Assembly (NCBI GenBank): GCA_023145935.1
Contig: JAGLDB010000007.1
Location: 1-24,801, forward strand
DNA length: 24,801 nt
Direction: 5' to 3'
Origin: Candidatus Sabulitectum sp.
Lineage (GTDB): Bacteria; Fermentibacterota; Fermentibacteria; Fermentibacterales; Fermentibacteraceae
The position numbers and the translations under genes are program-made. Numbering within the stretch: the stretch's first letter is position 1; every line of letters starts with the position of its first letter. Below the pieces are notes generated by a model. It ran no database searches. It was not told the origin of the DNA and worked only from the letters and a program-made list of their open reading frames with translations. Below are positions 1 to 7,367 of this stretch, piece by piece.

Positions 1-115
1 CAGGCAGGCACATGGGTCCCATGCGTCCGCAGCAGATCATTACATTTTCATTGTTCTCGATAACATCTTTGAAATCGGCATCGGTTTCTGTGTGCTGCAA
101 ATTCGTTCTCAACAT
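1..115 (-). CDS. Thioredoxin-like protein, N-terminal part only
   Basis: Only the first 38 residues are inside the window; the gene continues past the left edge. It starts with ATG at 115, preceded by the ribosome binding site AAAGGAG (124-130) at 8 nt spacing. The visible end contains ICCGRMGPMCLP, a cysteine-rich turn that I associate with a thioredoxin-fold family of anaerobes in which the usual CxxC is replaced by two cysteines set wider apart. That assignment is from memory of the motif and rests on few residues. It lies downstream of the aldehyde oxidoreductase operon on the same strand but has its own promoter and is separated from it by a terminator-like hairpin. Confidence 0.55.
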   Translation of the reverse strand, partial: MLRTNLQHTETDADFKDVIENNENVMICCGRMGPMCLP

Positions 116-163
116 TTCTTCATCTCCTTTAGAATATACTGGTAATTGTTCATATCCTGAAGT

Positions 164-191
164 ATCATATGACGAGTTCGTCAATTGTCAA
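164..191 (-). promoter_or_regulatory. Sigma-70-type promoter for the thioredoxin-like gene
   Basis: On the minus strand TTGACA (186-191) is followed after 16 nt by TATGAT (164-169). The -35 box is a perfect match to the sigma-70 consensus and the -10 box differs by one base. Transcription would start near 157, giving a leader of about 40 nt before the start codon at 115. Confidence 0.6.
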
Positions 192-467
192 GTGGTTCCA
201 CAAAGAATTGCAACGCTTTACTATACAAGAGATGCAAACTTTTTGAATGGAATTTCACCAAGCCGATGGTTTTTGCTGAACCCATCACCGGTACTGATGC
301 CAGTCACATTGGCAATTCTGATAACAGCATCAAAATGCCTGGTGAGAATACTACTATTCTTAGGGATTTAACAGTTTTGTCACTCAGGCTGTTCTTGGTC
401 ATGCGCGTGCTTCTTTCATTGTTTTATTGTAAGATGGAATATAGTTCTGAAAGATGGTGAACATAAG
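192..467. other. Intergenic stretch without a recognised gene
   Basis: This stretch lies between the promoter of the thioredoxin-like gene and the terminator-like hairpin. Open frames on the plus strand here (for example 185-460) have no recognisable domain and no convincing ribosome binding site. On the minus strand only very short frames exist. I see no RNA gene and no repeat. Confidence 0.5.
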
Positions 468-498
468 AATCCCCCCGGCTGACGCCGGAGGGATTTTT
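468..498. terminator. Terminator-like hairpin after the AOR operon
   Basis: AATCCC (468-473) pairs with GGGATT (490-495), and CCGGC (475-479) pairs with GCCGG (484-488), around a TGAC loop with one C-A mismatch, giving a 12-position stem. The plus strand has five T (494-498) after the stem; the minus strand continues ATTCTTATGTT, a poorer U tract. Its place, about 20 nt past the last gene of the minus-strand operon, suggests it ends that operon. It may work in both directions. Confidence 0.65.
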
Positions 499-517
499 CT
501 GCCAGCTGAGGTTTTTA

Positions 518-2503
518 TCAGCCGCCGTGTTTTTTCACCAGCTCAATAACATCCGGGAAGTCCATTCCCAGCTCTTTGAGTTTGGCAACGGTTGGAACAC
601 CATCATTGGTCCAGCCACGGCGTGCATAAACTGCATCAAGAAGCTTTTCATATCTGTCTTCGCGGTACACACGCATGGCCGCAACTTTTTCCGTTGTGGA
701 CATGTTCTCCGGGTTGATGCCAGCCTCGTCTTTGAGTTGAGTATCGTAGCGCTCTATACGGCTTTCATATTCTGTGTTTGTCACCGGGCCTGCTGAACGG
801 TAGGGGATAACATCATGTGCTCTTCTGCCGAATCCCATTTTCAGATTGAATACACGCTGGAAGTTGTAAACCCTTTCACTCATGACTATCAGACTGTCCA
901 TGGTTTGCGGTCTTCCTGTAACACCCTCGAAGAGCTCGCAGTAACCCTGAACATGCCCTGGAACCTTGGCAGGCTCACTTGTTTCTGCATTGTCGGCAGG
1001 CTCTATATCGTTCCATGGAAGCTTGCAGAGACCGCATAGACCGAACCATGTACGCCACATTGGGAAGTAGTGAAGAGCCTCAGCTTTGTCGTCAAAGGTG
1101 GGGATCTGTTTGTTCACCATGTCCATGAATATCAGCCAGGCTTCGTCATGCTGGGCACCCTTTAGTGCTATACCATAACCACCCTGCTGTGCAAGGGATT
1201 CCTTGGTGACATACTCGGAGTATTCCATTCCCTTTGATTCCATACCGATGTCCTGCACGAAAGCAGGGTCAGCACCGAAATTTTCCACGAAGTACTTCTT
1301 CATGTAACGGATACCCTTGCCTGTGATGAGGCCAAAACCTTCACCACGACCCATCTGGTGGAGAAGTTCCATTGCGGCCTCCCAGTTGCCGAAACGAAGA
1401 TCCAGCCCGCCTGTTTTCTCCAGGTCAAGGATTCCAGCTTCAAAGCACTCCATTACAAAAGCTGTGCCGGTGGCGTAACTGATAGTGTCCAGACCGTAGG
1501 TATCGCAGTAGAAGTTGTATTCAATAGGGAAGTGTGGGTCGAATACGCCCATATTGGAGGATCCGCCTACTGTTTCGTACTCGGGGCCATCAACAAGCAC
1601 TTTCTCACCTTTGTATGGACCTGTTTTCAGTTGAAAGTCCTCGGCAGCCTTGGCGCATGCCACGGTGCAGCCAATGTAGCACCCATCAGGAACACCCTGT
1701 GTGATGTACTTATCTATGAACACTTTGCTATCTATGTATTTTGTGTCGGGGTGTGAACCGAACTGGTAGTTCTTAACAGGAAGAAGATCGTAGGCATCCA
1801 TGATCTCGGTGAGGTGTGCGGTACCGATTCCCCTCATGTTGCACTGCTCGGTATCCATAAGTATCATTTCTTTTGTAACCCTCATACCCGCTTTCCGGAT
1901 CATTTCCTGATCGTGGGGGCGGTTCGGATCTTTCGTCATGGTAATGGCGCCGGTGGGACAGATCTCCGCACAGGCCCCGCAGGCGGCACAGTGGGTTTGA
2001 AGGGTGTTGTAGGGCATCATTACAGATCTGCCTTCACCGCGGTCGGCGAAGTTGATGATGTTTTCCCAGATACCCTGACTGCATATTCTTGTGCAGAGGC
2101 CGCAGAGAATACAGGCGTTGGGATTGAAATCCACATGTGGATGATCGTATCCCGGATGAGATGCACCGTGGAACTTCGCCATATCCTGAATTATCTTAAC
2201 TTCCGGCCATCGGGACAACATCATAGAAAGGATGTTTTTTCTGTTGCTTTTAACTCGGTCATTCTTTGTATCTACCGAGCAGTCTTTCCTCACCGGGTAG
2301 TTACAACTGGTAACCATCTTCGATTTTCCACCCTCGTTGACTTCAACGGTGCAGAGTCTGCACGCTCCGTAGGGTTCTACAAGCTCGTTGTGGCACAGGG
2401 TTGGTATGTGAATGTTCAGTTTTTCTGCTGCTTCAAGGATGGTTGTTTCCGGAGTTACCTGAACTTCACGACCGTCTATTGTTACGGTGATCATGTCAGC
2501 CAT
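518..2503 (-). CDS. NuoG/HydA-type Fe-S module fused to aldehyde oxidoreductase domains 2 and 3
   Basis: This 661-residue protein is a chimera. Residues 4-75 form a plant-type [2Fe-2S] domain (C37, C48, C51, C67). The region at about 88-110, where NuoG and HydA carry a His-Cys3 cluster, has no cysteines. Two [4Fe-4S] motifs follow (C131, C134, C137, C141; C172, C175, C178, C182). From about 205 the sequence is the C-terminal two thirds of an aldehyde:ferredoxin oxidoreductase: GTAHLTEIMDAYDLLP, the Fe-S motif C275-x3-C279-x3-C283, GPEYETVGG, YGLDTIS, H452, and GLCGLC (C490, C493). AOR domain 1 is absent here and is encoded by the first gene of the operon. The start is ATG at 2503, overlapping the nuoF stop by one base, with GGAGGTG just upstream. 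By family knowledge the enzyme would oxidise aldehydes to acids at a tungsten or molybdenum pterin. The substrate cannot be read from the sequence. Confidence 0.88.
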   Translation of the reverse strand: MADMITVTIDGREVQVTPETTILEAAEKLNIHIPTLCHNELVEPYGACRLCTVEVNEGGKSKMVTSCNYPVRKDCSVDTKNDRVKSNRKNILSMMLSRWPEVKIIQDMAKFHGASHPGYDHPHVDFNPNACILCGLCTRICSQGIWENIINFADRGEGRSVMMPYNTLQTHCAACGACAEICPTGAITMTKDPNRPHDQEMIRKAGMRVTKEMILMDTEQCNMRGIGTAHLTEIMDAYDLLPVKNYQFGSHPDTKYIDSKVFIDKYITQGVPDGCYIGCTVACAKAAEDFQLKTGPYKGEKVLVDGPEYETVGGSSNMGVFDPHFPIEYNFYCDTYGLDTISYATGTAFVMECFEAGILDLEKTGGLDLRFGNWEAAMELLHQMGRGEGFGLITGKGIRYMKKYFVENFGADPAFVQDIGMESKGMEYSEYVTKESLAQQGGYGIALKGAQHDEAWLIFMDMVNKQIPTFDDKAEALHYFPMWRTWFGLCGLCKLPWNDIEPADNAETSEPAKVPGHVQGYCELFEGVTGRPQTMDSLIVMSERVYNFQRVFNLKMGFGRRAHDVIPYRSAGPVTNTEYESRIERYDTQLKDEAGINPENMSTTEKVAAMRVYREDRYEKLLDAVYARRGWTNDGVPTVAKLKELGMDFPDVIELVKKHGG

Positions 2504-4371
2504 TATTTCACCTCCACTGCATTGAAGTTGCAGACGTCATGGCAAATACCGCATTTGATGCACTTTTCCTGGTCGATCACATGCACTTCTTTTCTTGAGC
2601 CACTGATTGCATTAACAGGGCACTTGATGGCACAGAGTGTACACCCTGTACAGTTGTCGGGGTTGATCGTGTATTTTATCAGATCGTGACACTGGCCGGC
2701 AGGGCATGTGTGGTCTTTGATGTGTGCTTCATACTCGTCTCTGAAGTACCTTATAGTACTTATCACCGAGTTTGGAGCATCCTTGCCCAGAGCGCAGAGG
2801 CAGCTGTCGTTCATGGTCGCGCCGTAGCTTTCAAGAAGCTCTATATCACCTTCTCTTCCCTTTCCTTCGGTAATTCTTCCAAGAATCTGGCCCAGGGCAA
2901 CAAGACCCTCACGACATGGTGTGCATTTACCGCAGCTTTCACCTTTCAGAAAGTCGATAAAGTACTTTGCTATCTGGACCATGCAGGTTCCCTCATCCAT
3001 AACAACCATGCCGCCGGAACCCATCATGGAACCCTCTGCGGTAAGGCTGTCGAAGTCTACAGGAAGATCAAGCTTCTCTTCGGGAATAACTCCTCCGGAT
3101 GGACCGCCTGTTTGAACACCTTTGAAGGCTTTACCATCGGGAATTCCTCCACCTATGTCGTAGATGATCTCACGCAGTGTGATACCCATTGGCACTTCAA
3201 CCAGGCCGATGTTCACGATGTCACCAACAAGGCTGAAAACCTTTGTACCAGAGCATCCACCCCAGGGGTTTTCAGATACATCTCCTGTGCCTATTGCCGC
3301 AAACCACTCTGAACCCTTTTCCATGATCAGAGACACATTGGCCCATGTTTCCACGTTGTTCAGAACTGTTGGCCCGTCTTTGTATCCCTTTTCAACAGAG
3401 CGTACGTATTTTGCCCTGGGTTCACCTGGAAGACCGGCCATGGAAGCCATGAGTGCACTGGATTCTCCGCACACAAATGCACCGGCACCTCTGTGTATAA
3501 CTATGTCAAAATTGAAATCTGTTCCGAAGATATTTTTCCCCAGAAGACCCTTTTCGCGAGCTTGCAGCAGGGCAACCTCAAGCCTGTGCATGGCAAGGGG
3601 GTATTCCTTGCGCATGTAAACAAAACCCTCCTCTGCTCCAATGGCATAGGCGCCTGCCATCATGCCCTCTATCACTGCATGAGGGTCTGCTTCCACTATT
3701 GATCTGTCCATGAATGCACCGGGGTCACCCTCGTCTGCATTACAGACAACAACAGGTTTCGTCTGTGATTTTTCTGCGGCCTCAACGCAACTCTGCCACT
3801 TTATTCCCGTTGGGAAGCCACCTCCGCCACGACCACGGAGCCCACTTTTGATCATTGTCTGAACAGCTTCGGCAGGGCTTGTATTTTTGAGTACTCTGTG
3901 GATGGCCTGATACCCACCAAGCCTTATGTAGTCTTCGATAGATTCGGGATTGAGCATCCCCCTGTGTCGCAGTGCGAGGAGTTTCTGCTTCCCGAAGAAA
4001 GGTATATCTTTCATTCTGGGTATAGCCGTACCATCCAGCTGGTACATTAGTCTTTCAACAGGTTTTCCACCCTCAAGGTGATTCTCGATTATGTCGCCCA
4101 GGTCTTCGACGGCCAATTTCTGGTAGAAGATACCTTCAGGCTGAACAACCATTATTGGACCCTGGGCACAGAATCCGTTACATCCAGTTGGAACAACAAG
4201 ATACTTCTTTTCCAGACCTCTTTTGATGAGTTCTTTTTTCAAAGAGTCGATCAGTGGGAGAGATTTGTTGGCTACACATGCAGTTCCGGCACAAACCATC
4301 AGAGCTGACTTGTATGAATCGTACTCTATGGAGGCTGAACGCTGTATGGATCTTAATTTATCTATGTTCAT
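2503..4371 (-). CDS. NuoF/HydB-type NAD-binding flavoprotein subunit
   Basis: This 622-residue protein takes electrons from the oxidoreductase to NAD, or the reverse. Residues 20-105 are a thioredoxin-like [2Fe-2S] domain (C27, C32, C64, C68). The NuoF core follows, with the FMN/NADH glycine-rich loop GLRGRGGGGFPTG (178-189), NADEGDPGAF (211-220) and GAGAFVCGESSAL (295-307). The N3-type [4Fe-4S] motif is ESCGKCTPCREG (C480, C483, C486) with a fourth ligand at C524 or C526. CPAGQC lies at 556-561. The tail is a two-cluster ferredoxin domain (C574, C577, C580, C584; C604, C607, C610, C614). This layout is that of HydB of the trimeric HydABC hydrogenases rather than plain complex I NuoF. I chose ATG at 4371 over the upstream GTG at 4386 because GAGGAGG stands 6 nt before it; only one base separates it from the nuoE stop. 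Confidence 0.93.
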   Translation of the reverse strand: MNIDKLRSIQRSASIEYDSYKSALMVCAGTACVANKSLPLIDSLKKELIKRGLEKKYLVVPTGCNGFCAQGPIMVVQPEGIFYQKLAVEDLGDIIENHLEGGKPVERLMYQLDGTAIPRMKDIPFFGKQKLLALRHRGMLNPESIEDYIRLGGYQAIHRVLKNTSPAEAVQTMIKSGLRGRGGGGFPTGIKWQSCVEAAEKSQTKPVVVCNADEGDPGAFMDRSIVEADPHAVIEGMMAGAYAIGAEEGFVYMRKEYPLAMHRLEVALLQAREKGLLGKNIFGTDFNFDIVIHRGAGAFVCGESSALMASMAGLPGEPRAKYVRSVEKGYKDGPTVLNNVETWANVSLIMEKGSEWFAAIGTGDVSENPWGGCSGTKVFSLVGDIVNIGLVEVPMGITLREIIYDIGGGIPDGKAFKGVQTGGPSGGVIPEEKLDLPVDFDSLTAEGSMMGSGGMVVMDEGTCMVQIAKYFIDFLKGESCGKCTPCREGLVALGQILGRITEGKGREGDIELLESYGATMNDSCLCALGKDAPNSVISTIRYFRDEYEAHIKDHTCPAGQCHDLIKYTINPDNCTGCTLCAIKCPVNAISGSRKEVHVIDQEKCIKCGICHDVCNFNAVEVK

Positions 4372-4372
4372 G

Positions 4373-4837
4373 TCAGCCCTCCTCACTGTATTTTTTTACG
4401 ATTTCAGAGGCCATTGAAGGGGACACCCCTCCGATCACATCATCACCTACAACAACAACCGGAGCAAGCCCGCAGGCACCCACGCAACGAACTTCAGAAA
4501 GGGTGAACATTTTGTCAGCTGTTGTTTCTCCGCTTTTTATGTTCAGTTCACGCTCGAAAGCTGCAAGTACATCAGGAGCACCCTTTACGTAACAAGCAGT
4601 ACCGGTGCAGACCTGAATTTCCTGCCTGCCTTTTTGCTCAAGACTGAAAGCCTTGTAAAAGGTTGCAATGTGAAAGAGAACACCCCTTGGTTTACCCGTT
4701 CGTTCAGCAACGCGGTTCAGTGCTTCCTGGGGGATGAACCTGAACTTGTCCTGAATGTCCTGGAACATCTCGATAACAAAATCGGGGTCAGTATGCCAGT
4801 GGTCTATTATTGTGTCTACAGGGTAATTACTTTGCAT
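4373..4837 (-). CDS. NuoE/HydC-type [2Fe-2S] subunit
   Basis: This 154-residue protein is a thioredoxin-fold [2Fe-2S] subunit that partners NuoF-type proteins. The four ligands are C77 and C82 in VCTGTACYVKG and C118 and C122 in VRCVGACGLAP. The N-terminal helical part (residues 16-70) contains FIPQEALNRVAERTG, typical of NuoE. The open frame extends further upstream to 4894, but ATG at 4837 has a near-perfect ribosome binding site (GGAGGTGA, 6 nt away) and matches the family's usual N-terminus. This start overlaps the end of the preceding gene by 11 nt, so the two are probably translationally coupled. Length is normal for NuoE. Confidence 0.93.
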   Translation of the reverse strand: MQSNYPVDTIIDHWHTDPDFVIEMFQDIQDKFRFIPQEALNRVAERTGKPRGVLFHIATFYKAFSLEQKGRQEIQVCTGTACYVKGAPDVLAAFERELNIKSGETTADKMFTLSEVRCVGACGLAPVVVVGDDVIGGVSPSMASEIVKKYSEEG

Positions 4838-5627
4838 CTGTATCACCTCCACCAGTGTGCTGCCATACAGGTCGAGAATCGGATGTTCGGGCAACCAGTG
4901 CTGTGAGTCCCTTGCCCCTGAACACAGTTCCGCTTCCTCCGCGTCCTGCCTGCTTCAGGCGCACGTGTTCACGACGCCAGTCCCACCATGAGAAATTCAA
5001 ACAACCTATCCAGCAGTGGTCCGCACCTGTTCCAGCCGAAACAGATGAAACATTGCGCTTGTCTTCCTCATCAAGACTGTAGAGTTCAGCAAGCTGGTTT
5101 GCAACAATGTGGCTGTTTGTTCCAAGCTTGTCATTTCGTACTATCTGAACAATGCCCTTGTCTCCGTCGATGTAGACAACATGGTCGCGTTCTTCCTGTT
5201 TTCCAACTACTACCATTGCGTCGAAGCCGGAGAATTTGAGAAGCGGTCCGAAGTGACCGCCAACATTACTGTCGATCACAGAACCTGTGGTGGGAGATAT
5301 AGTAGTAACAATTGATTTTCCGGTTCCGGGAAAAGAAGGAGTGCCACCAAGGGGACCGCATGAGATGCAGATTCCGTTCTCCGGGCTGTCCCATCTGGTG
5401 TCACCGTTGACTTCATTCCACAGCAGCCAGAGATCAAATCCCTTTCCGCCGGTGAATTTTATCTTGGTTTCTTCAGTAATCGGGATGATCTTGAAGGAGT
5501 AGTTTGACAGATCCACCCTGAGCGCTTCGCCGGTGTATCCTTTTACCGCTGGTTTTGGCTCATACTTGAAGGTGGCCACAACATTCTGCGCCTCCTGGAT
5601 CTCCTGTGTGGAGTAATTGCAGGACAT
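4827..5627 (-). CDS. Stand-alone aldehyde oxidoreductase domain 1 (AFOR_N, pterin-binding)
   Basis: This 266-residue protein matches only the N-terminal domain of tungsten aldehyde:ferredoxin oxidoreductases. Diagnostic stretches are FTGGKGFDLWLLWNEV (58-73), CGPLGGTPSFPGTGKS (90-105), SVIDSNVGGHFGPLLKFSGF (116-135) and AGRGGSGTVFRGKGLTALVA (227-246), which correspond in order to the domain that cradles the bis-pterin cofactor. The protein stops soon after, where domain 2 would begin in a normal AOR of about 600 residues. Domains 2 and 3 are in the fourth gene of this operon. Residues 1-25 are an extension without a recognised motif. The start ATG at 5627 follows GGGAGGA by 7 nt. It is the first gene of the operon. 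It is very unlikely to be active by itself. Confidence 0.88.
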   Translation of the reverse strand: MSCNYSTQEIQEAQNVVATFKYEPKPAVKGYTGEALRVDLSNYSFKIIPITEETKIKFTGGKGFDLWLLWNEVNGDTRWDSPENGICISCGPLGGTPSFPGTGKSIVTTISPTTGSVIDSNVGGHFGPLLKFSGFDAMVVVGKQEERDHVVYIDGDKGIVQIVRNDKLGTNSHIVANQLAELYSLDEEDKRNVSSVSAGTGADHCWIGCLNFSWWDWRREHVRLKQAGRGGSGTVFRGKGLTALVARTSDSRPVWQHTGGGDTDAK

Positions 5628-5688
5628 GTGTATATCCTCCCGGGTTTGAGTTTATCAAGTGAATTATCAGTACAAAATCAGAGGCTAT

Positions 5689-5717
5689 ATTCTAAGGATA
5701 TAAGCCGCAAAACGCAA
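5689..5717 (-). promoter_or_regulatory. Candidate promoter of the AOR operon
   Basis: On the minus strand TTGCGT (5712-5717) and TAGAAT (5689-5694) are 17 nt apart. Transcription would start near 5682, leaving a leader of roughly 55 nt before the start codon at 5627. The match is moderate. Confidence 0.4.
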
Positions 5718-5718
5718 T

Positions 5719-5733
5719 GGTTGCAACCGGTTG
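5719..5733. promoter_or_regulatory. Overlapping palindromes upstream of the AOR promoter
   Basis: GGTTGCAACC (5719-5728) and CAACCGGTTG (5724-5733) are both perfect 10-bp palindromes that share five bases. They lie immediately upstream of the candidate -35 box of the AOR operon and between two divergent genes, a fitting place for a regulator. No regulator family can be named from this. Confidence 0.35.
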
Positions 5734-5784
5734 AGATGACCGTTGTGCAGATTTAGCATAACGTCAGAGCTGGACAGAGCTACA

Positions 5785-5808
5785 GGTTTTTCTTTCTGGC
5801 TGTATATT
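5785..5808 (+). promoter_or_regulatory. Candidate promoter of the sulfatase-fold gene
   Basis: TATATT (5803-5808) follows a T-rich stretch and lies 31 nt before the start codon at 5839. No good -35 box is visible. The same T-rich plus TATATT arrangement precedes the HD-GYP gene and pyrG. Confidence 0.3.
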
Positions 5809-5838
5809 AGTGGGCATACTGATTGAAAGGCGGAATTT

Positions 5839-7155
5839 TTGAAGAATATGTTTGTATTTATTTCCCTTCTTCTTCTACTGGGAGGGTGCGGGTCCACGTC
5901 GCAGGAAAACGTAATTCTTGTGATCGTTGATACGCTTAGATCTGACCATCTTGGCTGCTACGGCTATGAAAGGAACACCACACCAACCATGGACAGCCTT
6001 GCTGCAAACGGTGTGCGATATCTCAATGTAACTGCCGGTGAACCATGGACACTTCCTTCAATGGCCACGATCTTCACCGGTCTGCTTCCTCTGGAGCACA
6101 ATGCCCGCAGGCGGGGAGACTCATACTACGGAATTGATAGTGAGGCAGTCACACTTACTGAATACCTTAATAGTTACGGTTTCAATACGGCTGCTTTTTT
6201 TAATGTGATATTCATGAATGCCGATTTTGGTTTTCACCAGGGTTTTCACCATTTCGACTGTTTTTCATCTCTTGGAAGCAGCAGCGACAGGAACGCGGAG
6301 CAGACGGTTGACGATGTTTTTCAATGGCTTGATGGCAACCAGTCAGGTGATCCGCTTTTTCTTGCAGTTCATTTCTATGACCCGCACCTTACTTACTCCC
6401 CCCCTGATTCCTTTGCGGAAATCTGGCGAGATTCTGATTATGCAGGAGAATTCAACTCGGAATGGGGTCAGCGGGAGACTGTTGTAAATGTGAATCTGGG
6501 GATCATAGGTCTTTCCAATGATGATCTCTTCAATCTTGTGGCTCTTTACGATGGAGAGGTTGCATACACAGACAGGGAGATAGGCAGGCTTATGGCCGGG
6601 CTGCGAGCACGAGGGTTAACTGATGACGCTCTTGTTGTTCTTGTAGCAGATCATGGTGAGGAATTTCTTGACCACAACAAGTTCGGTCATGCTCATTCTC
6701 TTTATGAGGAGCTGCTTAATGTTCCGCTTATCATCTGTGGCCGGGGTTTTGAACCAGGCACAACAAGTGAAGCTGATGTAAGTCAGGCAGACATTATGCC
6801 AACGGTGCTTTCCTGGACCGGTAACGATATACCCCAGGGTCTTTTCGGTGTTGATCTGTTGTCCACCACATTTCCTGCTGGCAGGAGCGTACCTGCTGGA
6901 ATGAACATGGAAGAAGAATATGTTGTTACAGCCAGACGGAATGATCTGAAAGTTCATCTTTTTAACAGGGGAAGTGTTGCATTCATGTTCGACCTTGCAA
7001 CAGATCCCGGTGAACATGATTATCTGGAAAGCATTGACAGCACTCTGCTTGATGATGCCAGATTTTATCTTTCCACACCGCCGCTCTTCCGCCCGGCGGC
7101 AGTTCTTGTTGAGAATGTATTTCTTGATGCACTGCAGAATCTCGGATATATTTAA
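5839..7155 (+). CDS. Sulfatase/alkaline phosphatase-fold lipoprotein
   Basis: This 438-residue protein has a lipoprotein signal peptide (residues 1-17, lipobox LGGC, C17), so it is probably anchored to a membrane outside the cytoplasm. The rest is a sulfatase-superfamily domain: VDTLRSDHLGCYGYERN (30-46) with metal ligands D31 and D36, the nucleophile loop GEPWTLPSMATIFTG (67-81), FYDPH (179-183), VADHGEEFLDH (269-279) and KFGHAHSLYEELLNVP (281-296). The nucleophile position, normally Cys or Ser turned into formylglycine in CxPSR, is T71 and the arginine is missing. This resembles phosphotransferases and phosphodiesterases of the superfamily that use threonine, more than true sulfatases. TTG at 5839 is preferred because AGGCGG lies 5 nt upstream and it supplies the positive charge of the signal peptide; ATG at 5848 is the alternative. 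Confidence 0.85.
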   Translation: MKNMFVFISLLLLLGGCGSTSQENVILVIVDTLRSDHLGCYGYERNTTPTMDSLAANGVRYLNVTAGEPWTLPSMATIFTGLLPLEHNARRRGDSYYGIDSEAVTLTEYLNSYGFNTAAFFNVIFMNADFGFHQGFHHFDCFSSLGSSSDRNAEQTVDDVFQWLDGNQSGDPLFLAVHFYDPHLTYSPPDSFAEIWRDSDYAGEFNSEWGQRETVVNVNLGIIGLSNDDLFNLVALYDGEVAYTDREIGRLMAGLRARGLTDDALVVLVADHGEEFLDHNKFGHAHSLYEELLNVPLIICGRGFEPGTTSEADVSQADIMPTVLSWTGNDIPQGLFGVDLLSTTFPAGRSVPAGMNMEEEYVVTARRNDLKVHLFNRGSVAFMFDLATDPGEHDYLESIDSTLLDDARFYLSTPPLFRPAAVLVENVFLDALQNLGYI

Positions 7156-7193
7156 GAGGATTCTGTAAACCCAGGAGGAGGAAGCAGGTTAAC

Positions 7194-7349
7194 ATGAAAA
7201 AGAAGCGCATGATACTTTTGAGATTACTGGGCGGCGGAATTTTTGCTGCTGCCGTGTTTTTGCTGATTTTCCCTGCGCTTGGCAGAAATGTAACTGTGGG
7301 AATAATTCTTGCCTTTGGGGGTTTTCATCTGGTTTTAAAAGGTGAGTAA
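7194..7349 (+). CDS. Small membrane protein, 51 residues
   Basis: The protein begins MKKKRMILLR and has two hydrophobic segments (about residues 12-29 and 33-48), so it is probably a two-helix inner-membrane protein with a positively charged cytoplasmic start. ATG at 7194 is preceded by a purine-rich AGGAGGAGGAAGCAGG. It lies 38 nt after the sulfatase-fold gene and 18 nt before the thiF-like gene on the same strand, so the three look like one transcript. I do not recognise a family and no function can be given. Confidence 0.6.
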   Translation: MKKKRMILLRLLGGGIFAAAVFLLIFPALGRNVTVGIILAFGGFHLVLKGE

Positions 7350-7367
7350 TTTGTTTTGGAGATTGCA

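Noticed and set aside
185..460. A 91-codon plus-strand open frame near the left end
   Set aside because: No domain, no ribosome binding site, and it begins inside the promoter of the minus-strand gene.
1814..2689. A 291-codon open frame on the plus strand
   Set aside because: It lies wholly opposite the Fe-S/AOR fusion gene and nuoF, which have clear domains; its own translation has no recognisable motif.
518..5627. A bifurcating [FeFe]-hydrogenase operon
   Set aside because: NuoE, NuoF and the N-terminal Fe-S module fit HydABC, but the H-cluster cysteine motifs are absent and the catalytic part is clearly AOR.
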